Below, piece after piece: positions 44,800 through 55,932 of a DNA stretch of 64,000 bases (position 1 is the first letter of the stretch; each line of letters opens with the position of its first letter). This DNA is from Apodemus sylvaticus (Eukaryota > Chordata > Mammalia > Rodentia > Muridae): the NCBI RefSeq assembly GCF_947179515.1, contig NC_067474.1:93375324-93439323 (forward strand), read 5' to 3'. The notes beneath the pieces are model-generated. The model was given only the letters and a program-made list of their open reading frames with translations, ran no database searches and had not been told where the DNA came from. The position numbers and the translations under genes are program-made.

Positions 44800-45360
44800 A
44801 TCCTCTGTCATGCTTGCAGACAGGAGTCTAGCAAGGCTGTCCTCTGAGAGCCTCCACCCAGCAGCTACTAAACAGACAAATAAAAGACGCCCACAGTCAA
44901 ACAGTGGATGGAACTTACAAATTCTTATGGAAAAATAGGAGGAAGGATGGTGGGCACCAAGGGGATAGGAACAACACAGGAAAACAAAGTTAACTTACTT
45001 GGAACCTTGGGAATCACAGAGACAGAACCGCCAACCAAAGAGCATACATGAGCTACACCTAGGCCTCCCTGTTCAGTTTAGTCTTCATATGAGTCCCAAA
45101 CAACCAGAGTGGGCCTATCCCAAAAGCTGTTTCCTGTATATAGGATATGTACTTCTAACTAGACTGCTTTATCCTTAGTGGTAGAGCATGTGCCGTAGCC
45201 TCTCAGAGACTTGATATGCCAGGGTAGCAGAATATGGGGGAGGGAGGCACCAGCTTGTGAAGAAAGGAAGTAAGGATGGGGAAATATTATAGGAAGGAAT
45301 GACTGAGAGGGGGCAGTGAACAGATATAAAGTAAATAAGTAAGAAAAAATAAACTGTAAA
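44800..45360 (+). mobile_element. Lx-type L1 3' UTR fragment
   Basis: GGCTGTCCTCTGAGAGCCTCC, CCCACAGTCAAACAGTGGATGG, CCAAAGAGCATACATGAGCTA, CTATCCCAAAAGCTGTTTCCTG and GTAGCCTCTCAGAGACTTGA form the well-known old murid L1 3' UTR, with an A-rich end near 45350. Confidence 0.7.
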
Positions 45361-45424
45361 GCCCACCTCCATCACAAAGACAGGGCAACAAGTGAGGGAT
45401 GGGGTTGCTATCATACAGTCAAAA

Positions 45425-46045
45425 CTCTGACCCATAATTGTTCCTGTCTAAAAGAACTGCAGGGATGTAAATGGAGAGGAGCCTGAGGAAAAGAAGGTTT
45501 ACTGGCAAGCCCAAAGTGGGAGATCCCCAGGCCTGACACGATTACTGAGGCAATGGAGCACTCATGAAAAGGGGCCTAGCATGACTGTCCTCCGAAAGAC
45601 CAAAGAAGGAGCTGAGTCAGAGGTAGATATTTGCACCAAACCAATGGACAGAAACTGCTAACCTCTAAGGTTGAATGAGGGAAAAGCTGGAAGAAAATGA
45701 GGAGGAGGGCCACCATGTAGGAGGACCAGTAGACTCAATTAATCTGGACCTCCAAATCTTTCAGACACTGGATCACCAGCAAGGCAGCATACACCAGCTG
45801 TTACGAGACCCCCCAACACACATACAGAAGGAGACTGCCAGGTCAGAGTTCAGTCAGAGAAGATGCACCTAACCCTCAAGAGACTGGAGGCCCCAGGGAG
45901 CTTAGAGGTCTGGTGGGGTTGGGGAGGGGCACATCCTCATGGAGAGGAAGCTTGGGATGAAGAACAATCAGAAGGTGGACTGGGAGGGGAATAAAATCTG
46001 AAGTGTGAAAAATAAATAAATGAAATAAATTTAAAAAGGTAAAAA
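45425..46045 (+). mobile_element. Second Lx-type L1 3' UTR fragment
   Basis: A related 3' UTR subfamily (GACTGTCCTCCGAAAGACC, AACCAATGGACAGAAACTGC, CCTCAAGAGACTGGAGGCCC) ending in GAAATAAATTTAAAAAGG. It follows the previous fragment in the same orientation, suggesting two separate insertions. Confidence 0.68.
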
Positions 46046-46145
46046 ACAAATCACACAAAAAGAAAGAAATCACGGGAACAACCATATCCACACAGCCTGT
46101 ATTGTAGAATAAATCTTAGCAAGAAATTGAAAGACAAGCAGGAAT

Positions 46146-46158
46146 AACATCTTAAATA
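46146..46158. repeat. Target-site duplication, left copy (L1 at 46159)
   Basis: AACATCTTAAATA, repeated at 52641-52653. Confidence 0.85.
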
Positions 46159-47214
46159 CTGGGGAGACAGGCTGCAGCAGCAGCAGCAGCAGCAGCAGCG
46201 GCAGCAGTGGCTGGTCCAGCTGAAGGGCCATCAGCAGTGGAATCAAGGTAACAGGGTCCAGGCAGGCCCTGCGCCCACGACCACTGACCTTCACTTGACA
46301 GCCGGACTGCAAGCAGCGGCGGATTTACCGTGCTTTCACCGCACAGAAGCCACTTCAGAACTCTGCCTCCCGCCAGTCACAGGAGACTCGCCTCCATCTT
46401 GGTTCTCGGACTCCAGAGAGATCAGGCAGACTGAGGTACACAAATATAACCCGAGGCCAACATTGCGAGGGTCTAAGCCCAACGGGCATTGTCCTGCACC
46501 CAGGCCCTGGCCTGTTCAGGGGGGCATCTGGGTGCCAACCAAGCCAGGAGGTTTTTTGCCCTGCCCTGGCGCATGCGCCTCCATTTTACCTACAGGACAC
46601 CAGAGAGTTTGAACAGGCAAAGCCAGCAAACAGGCATAGCCCGAGGCTAACATAGCAGGGGTCTAGGCCCCAACAGGCCCTGGACTGACCCCAAGAACTG
46701 GGCTGCTCGGTGGGCCATCTGTGTGTCAACCCGGCCAGGAGGTTGTTAGCCCAGCAGACTCTCCCAGCACTTTCAGGGAGCACGCGAGGACTCCCACCAT
46801 CCTGGCCACCTGACAGACCCAATTAACAGTCAAAGCCCGAGGGAAACTTTGCTCAGACCTTGGCCTCCCAGGCTTTTGCCTAGACTCATGTCCTGAGCAG
46901 ATAGGCTAGACTTCTGTGCACCAACCCAGTTGGAAGATCAGCTGCCCAGCAGAGTGATCTCCACTTGCACAAAAGGTCCCTGCAGCATACACCCTTCAGC
47001 ACTCCCTGAAGGAGCAAACAGGCACCATCTGGTTCACAGACACAATCTGGGGCAAAGCACACTAGGGATGCAAGGGCACCCAAGAGGAGGACAGCACATC
47101 AGCAATCTGCTACAGGGGAAACCCAGCCATCCAGTGTTGCAGAAATAGCCCCAGAGCCCCTCAGGAGGCTCAAACACCAGCCAGAGAGAAGACCAACTAA
47201 CTCCAGAGAACAAG
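46159..47214 (+). promoter_or_regulatory. L1 5' UTR, monomer type 2 plus tether type 1
   Basis: The leader has (GCA)n at 46174-46207. Degenerate units of about 190-196 bp begin near 46444, 46635 and 46831 (CCCGAGG markers). The sequence is related to the nested L1 5' UTR up to CACAATCTGGGGCAAAG (47041-47057). From there it switches to the tether of the outer L1 (2780-2925), with CAGCACATCAGCAATCTG, GGAAACCCAGCCATCCAGTG and CACCAGCCAG. CpGs are more decayed than in the nested copy. Promoter role is by analogy. Confidence 0.7.
46174..46207. repeat. (GCA)n triplet run in L1 5' UTR
   Basis: About ten CAG/GCA units with one CGG interruption. The nested L1 has only a short GCAGCAGCGG here. Confidence 0.88.
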
Positions 47215-47515
47215 AGGGCAAAGGGCAAACACAGGAATGCTACTAACAGAAATCTAGGCAATATGGCAGCATCTGAACCAACTCTCCAACATCAGCAAGT
47301 CCTGGTTATGCCAACACACCAGAGAAACAAGATTTGGTTTTAAAATCACTGGTCATGATCCTGCTAGAAGAACACAAAAAGGACATAAATGAATCTCTTA
47401 AAGAAATACAGGGGAACATGAATAAGCTAGAAACCCGTATAATGGAAACACAAAAATCACTTAAAGAAATGCAGGAGAATAAGGCTCAAGAGACAGAAGC
47501 CAATAAAGAAGAAAT

Positions 47516-47554
<39 letters not shown>

Positions 47555-48468
47555 ACTTTAAAAAAATGCCGGAGAACTTGAGTCAACAGGCAGAAGTCAT
47601 GAAAGAGGAAACACAAAAATCTCTTAAAGAATTACAGGAAAACACAAACAAACAAATGATGGAACTGAGCAAAACCATCCTGGATCTAAAAACAGAAGTA
47701 GAAACAACTAAGAAATCACAAAGGGAGACAACTTTGGAGATAGAAAACCTTGAGAAGAAATCAGGGGCCATAGATGGAAATATAAACAACAGAATACAAG
47801 AGATGGAAGAAAGAATCTCAGATACCAGAGATACCATAGAAACCATTGACACAACAGTTGAAGAAAATGCAAAATGCAAAAATCTTGTATCCCAAAACAT
47901 CCAGGAAATCCAGGATACAATGAGAAGACCAAACCTAAGGATTATAGGTATAGATGAGAGTGAAGATTTACAACTGAAAGGACCAGCAAATATCTTCAAC
48001 AAAATTATGGAAGAAAACTTTCCCAAATTAAAGAGAGAGATGCCTATGAATATGCAAGAAGCCTACAGAACTCCAAACAGACTGGACCTGAGCAGAAATA
48101 CCTCTCACCACATAATAATTAAAACCCCAAATGCACTGAACAAACAAAGAATATTAAATGCAGTAAGAGAAAAAGGTCAAGTAACATATAAAGGAAGACC
48201 TATCAGAATCACACCAGATTTCTCACCAGAAACCATGAAAGCTAGAAGATCCTGGGCAGATCTCATGCAGACTCTAAGAGAACACAAATGTCAGCCAAGA
48301 CTACTATACCCAGCAAAACTCTCAATCACAATAGATGGAGAAACCAAGACATTCCATGACAAAACCAAATTTACACAATATCTTTCCACAAACCCAGCTC
48401 TGCAAAGAATAATAGGAGTAAAACTCCAATACAAGGATGGAAACTACACCCTGGAAAAAGCAAGATAG
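47215..48468 (+). pseudogene. L1 ORF1, start lost and A-run expanded
   Basis: The family start ATG reads AGG at 47215-47217, and a one-base loss near 47280 shifts the frame. Codons 47334-47561 cover the first coiled-coil part (KSLVMILLEEHKKDINESLKEIQ). A 36-nt A run at 47518-47553 then replaces a short AAAAATC and destroys the frame. From 47566 to the stop at 48468 an open 300-codon frame holds the rest of the coiled coil, the RRM (LRIIGIDESEDLQLKGPANIF, near 47935-48000) and a complete C-terminal domain ending EKAR. The C-terminal two thirds are well preserved; the protein as a whole is not. Confidence 0.93.
47518..47553. repeat. A36 run inside L1 ORF1
   Basis: A pure A tract within the coiled-coil coding region, at the site where relatives have GCAAAAATCACTTAAAG. 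The nested L1 shows A7 with a frameshift at the same site (about 9447-9455). Confidence 0.95.
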
Positions 48469-48529
48469 TAACCTTCCTTCATCAAACCCAAAAGAAGATA
48501 ACCACTCAAATATAAAAATAACATCAAAA

Positions 48530-51500
48530 ATGACAGGAAGTAATAATCTCTATTCCTTAATATCTCTTAACATCAATGGACTCAATTCCCCAATAAAAAG
48601 ACATAGACTAACAGACTGGATAAGGAAACAGGATCCTACATTTTGCTGCATACATGAAACACACCTAAATGCCAAAGACAAAAACTACCCGAGAGTAAAA
48701 GGCTGGAAGACAATTTTACAAGCCAATGGTCTGGGGAAACGAGCCCAAGTAGCCATTCTAATATCAGATAAAATTGACTTTCAACCTAAAGTCATCAAAA
48801 GAGACACTGAGGGACACTTCTTGCTGGTCAAAGGAAAAATCCACCAAGAAGAACTTTCAATTCTGAACATCTATGCGCCAAATGCAAGGGCACACTCATT
48901 CGTAAAAGAAACTTTACTAAAGCTCAAAGCACACATTTCACCTAACACAATAATTGTGGGGGACTTCAATCCCCCACTCTCCTCAATGGACCAATCAGGA
49001 AAACAGAAACTAAACAGGGACACAGTAAAATTAATTGAAGCTTTGGACCAATTGGATTTGACTGATATTTATAGAACATTTCACCCTAAAGCAAAAGAAT
49101 ATACCTTTTTCTCAGCACCTCATGGTACCTTCTCCAAAATCGACCATATAATTGGTCACAAGACAGACCTCAACAAATACAAGAAGACCGAACTACTCCC
49201 ATGCCTCCTATCAGATCACTATGGTGTAGGAGTGGTTTTCAATAGCAACAAAACCAACAGAAAGCCCACATACACATGGCAGCTGAACAATACTCGACTC
49301 AATGACACCTTGGCAAAAGAAGAAATAAAGAAAGAATCAGAGACTTTTTAGAATTTGATGAAAATGAAGGCACAACATACCCAAATCTTTGGGGCACAAT
49401 GAAAGCAGTGCTAAGAAGAAAACTCATAGCCCTGAGTGCCTGCAAAAAGAAAATGGAGAGAGCATACACTAGCATCTTAACAACACACCTGAAAGCCCTG
49501 GAACAAAAAGAAGCCAGTTCCCCCAGGAGGAGTAGAAGACAGGAAATCATCAAACTCAGGCCTGAAATCAATCAAGTGGAAACAAAGAGAACCATGCAAA
49601 GAATCAACGAATCCAGGAGCTGGTTCTTTGAGAAAATCAACAAGACAGATAAACCCTTAGCCAGACTGACCAAAGGGCACAGAGAAAGTATCCAAATTAA
49701 CAAAATTAGAAATGAAAAGGGGGATATAACAACAGAAACTGAGGAAATTCAAAAAATCATCAGATCCTACTACAAAAGTCTATACTCAACACAACTGGAG
49801 AATCTGGAGGAAATGGACAATTTCCTAGACAGATACCAAATACCAAAATTAAATCAGGACCAAATAGATCATCTAAACAATCCCATAACCCCTAAAAAAA
49901 TAGAAGGGGTCATAGAAAGCCTTCCAACCAAAAAAAGCACAGGACCAGATGGCTTCAGTGCAGAATTCTATCAGACCTTCAAAGAAGACCTAACACCAAT
50001 ACTCTTCAAACTATTCCACAAAATAGAAACAGAAGGAACACTACCCAATTCCTTCTATGAAGCCACAATTAGGCTGATAACAAAACCACACAAAGATCCA
50101 ACAAAGAAAGAGAACTGCAGACCAATTTCCCTTATGAACATCGATGCAAAAATACTCAATAAAATTCTTGCCAACCGAATCCAAGAACACATCAAAACGA
50201 TCATCCACCATGATCAAGTAGGCTTTATCCCAGGAATGCAGGGTTGGTTCAATATACGGAAATCCATCAATGTAATCCACTACATAAACAAACTCAAAGA
50301 AAAAAACCACATGGTCATTTCATTGGATGCTGAAAAAGCATTGGACAAAATTCATCATCCTTTCATGCTTAAAGTCTTGGAAAGAACAGGAATTCAAGGG
50401 CCATACCTAAACATAGTAAAAGCAATATACAGCAAACTGGTAGCCAGCATCAAACTAAATGGAGAGAAACTTGAAGCAATCCCACTAAAATCAGGGACTA
50501 GACATGGCTGCGCACTTTCTCCTTATCTTTTCAATATTGTACTTGAGGTACTGGCTCGGGCAATTAGACAACATAAGGAGGTCGAAGGGATACAAATTGG
50601 AAAGGAAGAAGTCAAACTATCATTATTTGCAGATGACATGATAGTCTACCTAAGTGACCCTAAAAACTCCACTAGAGAACTCCTACAGCTGATAAACAAC
50701 TTCAGCAAAGTGGCAGGTTATAAAATCAACTCAAGCAAATCAGTGGCCTTCCTATACTCAAAGCATAAGCAGGTTGAGAAAGAAATTAGGGAAATGACCC
50801 CCTTCACAATAGCCACAAACAGTATAAAGTATCTTGGGGTGACTCTTATCAAACATGTGAAAGATCTGTATGACAAGAAGTTTAAGACTCTGAAGAAGGA
50901 AATGGAAGAAGACCTCAAAAAATGGGAAAACCTCCCATGCTCATGGATCGGCAGGATCAATATAGTTAAAATGGCCATTTTTCGAAAAGCAATATACAGA
51001 TTCAATGCAATACCCATCAAAATCCCAACTCAATTCTTTACAGAGTTAGAAAGAGCAATTATCAAATTCATCTGGAATAACAAAATATCCAGGATAGCTA
51101 AAACTATTCTCAGCAACAAAAGAAATTCTGGGGGAATCAGTATCCCTGACCTCAAGCAATACTACAGAGCAATAGTGTTAAAAACTGCATGGTATTGGTA
51201 CAGTGACAGGCAGGCAGATCAATGGAATAGGATTGAAGATCCAGAAATGAACCCACACACCTATGGCCACTTGATCCTCGACAAAGTGGCTGAAAACATC
51301 CATTGGAAAAAAGATAGCCTTTTCAACAAATGGTGCTGGTTCAACTGGAGGTCAGCATGCAGAAGAATGCGAATTGATCCATCCTTGTCTCCTTGTACTA
51401 AGCTCAAATCCAAATGGATCAAGGACCTCCACATAAAGCCAGATACTCTGAAGCTAATAGAAAAGAAACTCGGGAAGACCCTTGAGGACATCGGTACAGG

Positions 51501-52348
51501 GAGAAAGTTTATGAACAGAACACCAATAGCATATGCTCTAAGATCAAGAATTGACAAATGGGACCTCATAAAATTACAAAGTTTCTGTAAGGCAAAGGAC
51601 ACCATCAAAAGGACAGATCGGCAACCAACAAATTGTGAAAAGATCTTCACCAATCCTACATCAGATAGAGGGCTAATATCCAATATATATAAAGAACTCA
51701 AGAAGTTAGACTCCAGAAAACCAAACAACCCTATTGAAAAATGGGGTACAGAGTTAAACAAAGAATTCTCACCTGAAGAATTTCGGATGGCGGAGAAACA
51801 TCTTAAAAAATGCTCAACTTCATTAGTCATTAGGGAAATGCAAATCAAAACAACCCTGAGATTTCACCTTAAACCAGTCAGAATGGTTAAGATTAAAAAT
51901 TCAGGAGACAGCAGGTGTTGGCCAGGATGTGGAGAAAGAGAAACATTCCTCCACTGCTGTTGGGGTTGCAAATTGTTACAACCACTCTGGAAATCAGTCT
52001 GGCAGTTCCTCCGAAAACTGGGCACTTCCAGAAGATCCTGCTATACCACTCCTGGGCATATACCCAAAAGATTCCCCAGCATGTAATAAGGATACATGTT
52101 CTACCATGTTCATAGCAGCCCAATTTATAATTGCCAGAAGTTGGAAAGAACCCAAGTATCCCTCAACAGAAGAGTGGATGCAAAAAATGTGGTATATATA
52201 CACAATGGAGTACTATTCAGCCATTAGAAACAATGAATTCATGAAATTCTTAGGCAAATGGATGGAGCTGGAGAACATCATACTAAGTGAGGTAACCCAG
52301 ACTCAAAAGATGAATCATGGTATGCACTCACTAATAAGTGGATATTAA
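48530..52348 (+). pseudogene. L1 ORF2, two frameshifts, RT domain open
   Basis: ATG at 48530 (MTGSNNLYSLISLNINGLN). The endonuclease domain is open to 49351, with N14, E43 (ETHL), GDFN, SKIDHI and SDHYG catalytic motifs in place. A one-base loss near 49335 shifts the frame. An 895-codon frame (49399-52086) then carries the linker, fingers and palm with FADDMIVYLSD (residues 410-413 for FADD), the thumb and the zinc-knuckle CWPGCGERETFLHCCWGC (CX3CX7HX4C). A loss of about five bases near 52027 returns the reading to the original frame for the C-terminus, which ends SLISGY at 52348. Notable substitutions are RHGCALSP for RQGCPLSP and EKALDK for EKAFDK. Full function is lost by the shifts. Confidence 0.95.
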
Positions 52349-52608
52349 CCTAGAAAACTGGAATACCCAAAACATAATACACACATCAAATGTTGTATAA
52401 GAAGAATGGAGGAGTGGCCCCTTGTTCTGGAAAGACTCAGTGAAGCAGTATAGGGCAAAACCAGAACAGGGAAGTGGGAAAGGTTGGGTGGGAAAACAGG
52501 GGGAGGGAAGGGGGCTGGTGGGACTTTCAGGGAGTGGGGGTCTAGAAAACGGGGAAATCATTTGAAACGTAAATAAAAAATATATCGAATAAAAAAATTT
52601 AAAAAAAA
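52349..52608 (+). other. L1 3' UTR and first A-rich tail
   Basis: G-rich tract at about 52470-52540, then AATCATTTGAAACGTAAATAAA, ATATCGAATAAAAAAATTT and A8, as in sister copies. Confidence 0.88.
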
Positions 52609-52633
52609 GAATCTATGGGGGCAAAACCTATTC
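52609..52633 (+). other. Candidate 3' transduction (25 nt)
   Basis: A non-L1 segment beginning GAATCTATGGGGGC lies between the L1's own A tail and a second A run (52634-52640) that abuts the right TSD. Such a segment is expected when L1 transcription reads through its own polyadenylation site into flanking DNA. Confidence 0.65.
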
Positions 52634-52640
52634 AAAAAAA

Positions 52641-52653
52641 AACATCTTAAATA
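52641..52653. repeat. Target-site duplication, right copy (L1 at 46159)
   Basis: AACATCTTAAATA, identical to 46146-46158. Confidence 0.85.
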
Positions 52654-53090
52654 GTGAAAAGGGAAATTGAATAAAATATCTAAATGAAATCATGAAAAGA
52701 CCTCCATGCTCATGGACTGCCAGGATTTATACTGTGTAAATGGCCATTCTACCTAAATCAATCTAGAAATTCAATGCCATGTCCATCAAAATTCCAGAAA
52801 TTCATCACTAAAATTAAAAATACAATCTTATATTTCATGTGAAAATGAAAAAGCTTCAAAATAGCCAAAATACACTAGACTCAAAATTTTATTTATAAAT
52901 TACCATCCCATATTTCAAGTTACTCTACAAAACTATAGCAATGAGAAAACCACAATACTGATATAAAAACAGACCCACTGATCAATTTTAAAACCACTTA
53001 TCAACATAAATTCACTGGTACAGGAAAAGACTTTCTGAACAGCATGCTCATTGTGTAGACATTAAGGTAAAGAATGAATAAATGAGCGTA
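52654..53090 (+). mobile_element. Ancient L1 ORF2 fragment, part 2 (thumb region)
   Basis: AAAAGACCTCCATGCTCATGG (KDLPCSW region), then TGGCCATTCTACCTAAATCA, AGAAATTCAATGCCATGTCC and TACTGATATAAAAACAGACC in ORF2 order. All frames are closed. It continues 44290-44735 across later insertions. Confidence 0.7.
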
Positions 53091-53094
53091 CAAG

Positions 53095-53295
53095 TGGTGG
53101 TTTGAATAAGGATGGCCCCCGTGGGCTCTTGTACCCTCAAAAAAGTGTGGTCTTGTTGGAAAAGGTGTCACCTTGGAGGACATATATCACGAAGTAGTGT
53201 CCTTTGTGGTTTCAAAACCCTATTCTAGGTCGAGCCTCTCTTTCCTCCCTCCTTTCCTCCTTTCTTTCCTTCTTCCCTTCCTCCTTCTCTCCCCC

Positions 53296-53364
<69 letters not shown>

Positions 53365-53580
53365 CTCTCTTTCTCTCTCTCTGTATTGCCTGTGGACCAA
53401 GATATATAGCTCTCAGGTAGTGCTGCTTCTGCTACATTTCTGCATTTTCTTGGCTATGATGATAAGGGACTGGCCCACTGAAATTATAAGCAAGCCACCA
53501 CCCAGTTAAATGCTTTGCTTTGTAACAGTTACCTTGGTCATGATGTCTTTTCAAATCAATAGAACTATAGCTGAGACCTG
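53095..53580 (+). mobile_element. Old rodent DNA-type repeat (hAT-like), containing a (TC)n tract
   Basis: GTGGTGGTTTGAATAAGGATGG, TGGTCTTGTTGGAAAAGGTG, CCTGTGGACCAAGATATATAG, AAATTATAAGCAAGCCACC and TACCTTGGTCATGATGTCTTTTC match the same family as 30716-31450. Inserted in the ancient L1. Family name uncertain. Confidence 0.6.
53301..53382. repeat. (TC)n microsatellite
   Basis: About 80 bp of TC with a few interruptions, grown from a CTCTCTCT segment of the host repeat. Confidence 0.93.
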
Positions 53581-53589
53581 TCATGAAAC

Positions 53590-53904
53590 TAAATTGTTTA
53601 TGAACCATAAGAGATAACAACACTCAAGTGTAATTGGAGACCACAGAATAGAAAAAACTGTACCAGTTATGATTCATCTGACAAAGAGTTAGCCTAGAAT
53701 ATATTTAGAACTCAAAATCTAAATACCAAGAAATACACAATGCAATTAAATATTAGGGTCTAAAACTAAACAGAGAGTTCTCAAAATATTAAGTACAAAT
53801 AACTAATAAACACTTTAAAAGGTGTTCAACATCTTTAACCATCAGGGAAATAAAAATTGTAAGTACCTTGAGATTTATCTCACCCTGGTCAGATTGTAGA
53901 AGAT
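53590..53904 (+). mobile_element. Ancient L1 ORF2 fragment, part 3
   Basis: ACTAATAAACACTTTAAAAGGTG, TTCAACATCTTTAACCATCAGG and TACCTTGAGATTTATCTCACC are the KHLKKCSTSLxIREMQI...LRFHL region of L1 ORF2. The first 150 bp are less certain. Confidence 0.65.
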
Positions 53905-53995
<91 letters not shown>

Positions 53996-54064
53996 AGGAA
54001 GGAAGGAAGGAAGGAAGGAAGGAAGGAAGGAAGGAAGGAAGGAAGGAAGGAAGGAAGGAAGGAA
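53905..54064. repeat. (GAAA)n then (GGAA)n compound microsatellite
   Basis: About 92 bp of GAAA to 53996, then about 68 bp of GGAA, then degenerate purine repeats to about 54130. Confidence 0.96.
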
Positions 54065-54130
54065 AGGAGGGAGGGAAAAAGGAGAGGAGAGCAGAGGAGA
54101 GGAGATGAAAAAGCAAGACAAGACAAGACA

Positions 54131-54640
54131 TGTAGGAGTAATGGAGGAATATTTGGTCACTGCTGGATCAGCCACAAAACAGTTCTACTTTAGGATCTAT
54201 CCATATCATTCTTTAATATATACCCAAAGATCTCTGTGTCCTAAAAGTAATACCTGTTCATCCATTTTAACAACATAAGCATGAAGTCAAAGAACCCAGA
54301 TGTCTATCAACTGATAAGATGTAATGTAAAAGTATAAATATGACATATTTTTATCATTTAGCAAGTGCTCAGATTAACTAATATTATTAAGCAATTCAGA
54401 AAATAAAATCACAAAATTCATAGGTAAATAAATGGAGTTGTAAACTATTTTCAGTGAGGAAAATCAAGTCCCCAAAGAAACACATAACCTGACTCCTCTC
54501 ATCTTTGGATGTTAGCTTTGTGTAGGGCTACCAGGGAAAGGAAGACAAGTGAAAGCAGGGCAGGAAATGAGGAGAGGCAGATGACAGAATTAGCAACATC
54601 AATGGATGTATAAAAATTCCTATGAAAATCTATTGATTTA
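54131..54640 (+). mobile_element. Ancient L1 fragment, part 4 (ORF2 end and 3' UTR)
   Basis: GGAGGAATATTTGGTCACTGC to CCAGATGTCTATCAACTGAT, GGAGTTGTAAACTATTTTCAG and CATAACCTGACTCCTCTCATC follow the end of L1 ORF2. A G-rich decayed 3' UTR follows. Confidence 0.6.
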
Positions 54641-55086
54641 TATGACAATTTTGAAACTTAAGAACAAATAAATATATGCATTAAAATCAAAGCAAAATGA
54701 TAAAGGCAAAAAACAATTTTAGAATAATTGTAATGCAACCAGTAATTCCAGTTCATCTGGAATCCCTACATTTGTATCACAAAGACAGAGTTCATAAGAA
54801 CAGATGAAGACAAACGATCTCACAACATAAAAATCTATTAAATAAATTATGAATATGGATACGTATAGTAAGAAGTCCTCAATGTTGGAAGACAAACTAA
54901 GAGGACTGAAGGAAATAGCAAAAAATATTATAATACAATAAAAGACAAAATGTACTTATTTTTACTTTTTAAATTGAAATTGGTTTACATCTCTGTTTTT
55001 CTTCTTCTGTCTTTCCTCTAGGCCCTCCCATTTACCCTTTTTCAAATGTCACCCCCTCGAGTGGGTAGTCTTTTTTCCCTTGATGA

Positions 55087-55090
<4 letters not shown>
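54641..55090. other. Unique AT-rich sequence
   Basis: Nothing recognised. Confidence 0.35.

Positions 55091-55175
<85 letters not shown>
55091..55175. repeat. (TC)n(CA)n microsatellite
   Basis: About 50 bp of TC followed by about 33 bp of CA. Confidence 0.95.
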
Positions 55176-55176
<1 letters not shown>

Positions 55177-55798
55177 GCACATCTATGTACTCAATATGTA
55201 TAAATAAAACCTGCTAAGAGCATTGTTTGAGATATGCAATGTTTTTTAGACTTGCCATGATATATTGGACAATCAGTAACAGGAATCATCCCTTGGAGAG
55301 GCTAATTCAACTTCCCTTAACAGGGACGAGTTGCTTGTAGTTCCAGCCTAGGACTGGGACCCTACAAAAATTCATATCTCTTCTTGTAAACATGTCTATG
55401 ATATTGTCATTGATCCAGTCTTTTTTCCACAGACATTTCTAGGAAAGACTGTTCAAAGCAGGTATTCTGCCTCTTACACTTCCACCTACTCCAGCATTAT
55501 TCACTGAGTTGTAGATTGAGGAGCTGTGATGTGGATTAACTGGATTAACCATTGATTGTTTGATCTATGTATTGTATAAGTAGTGGTATCTGTGTTGACC
55601 TCCATTTGTTGAAAAGAAAGGCTTCTTGGATAGGGGATGGTAGCTACACTTATCTGTGAGTGAAAGTATAAGATTCATAATGTAATAAAAATTACTCTAT
55701 ATTAGTAAGGTAGAATATTAAAATCTCTTCTAAGGACTAAAACCTCACTAGCCCTGGGAAGTGGGAAGCTAGCTAGCTAGGTGTTCAGTGACAGAAAT

Positions 55799-55801
<3 letters not shown>
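55176..55801. other. Unique sequence
   Basis: Nothing recognised. A short GCTAGCTAGCTAG run lies near 55769. Confidence 0.35.

Positions 55802-55834
<33 letters not shown>
55802..55834. repeat. (TA)n microsatellite
   Basis: About 33 bp of TA. Confidence 0.9.
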
Positions 55835-55836
<2 letters not shown>

Positions 55837-55891
55837 CTTAAAGCCAAATGGCTAGCTATTGAATGTTGCCAACTTGTAAGTGCAACTTATT

Positions 55892-55932
<41 letters not shown>
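55892..55932. repeat. (CA)n microsatellite
   Basis: About 41 bp of CA with one CG. Confidence 0.9.

Larger units (their letters stand above)
46159..52640 (+). mobile_element. Full-length L1 (6.5 kb) with extended 3' end
   Basis: 5' UTR (46159-47214), ORF1 (47215-48468), ORF2 (48530-52348), 3' UTR, A-rich tail (to 52608), a 25-nt extra segment (52609-52633) and a second A run to 52640, all inside a 13-bp TSD. It carries the longest open reverse-transcriptase frame in the window but no intact ORF1 or ORF2. Confidence 0.94.

Noticed and set aside
48437..48529. N-terminal extension of ORF2 overlapping the end of ORF1
   Set aside because: Family copies start ORF2 at MTGSNN/MIGSNN. The upstream in-frame Met codons lie in ORF1 and the spacer.
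53173..53509. Overlapping frames rich in Ser/Leu or Arg/Glu
   Set aside because: They come from the (TC)n tract inside an old repeat.
53905..54064. Regular spaced repeat resembling a CRISPR array
   Set aside because: Tetranucleotide microsatellite with no spacers, in a rodent genome.
53789..54175. Long minus-strand frames rich in Phe/Ser/Leu/Pro
   Set aside because: They are translations of the (GAAA)n(GGAA)n microsatellite, not a protein.
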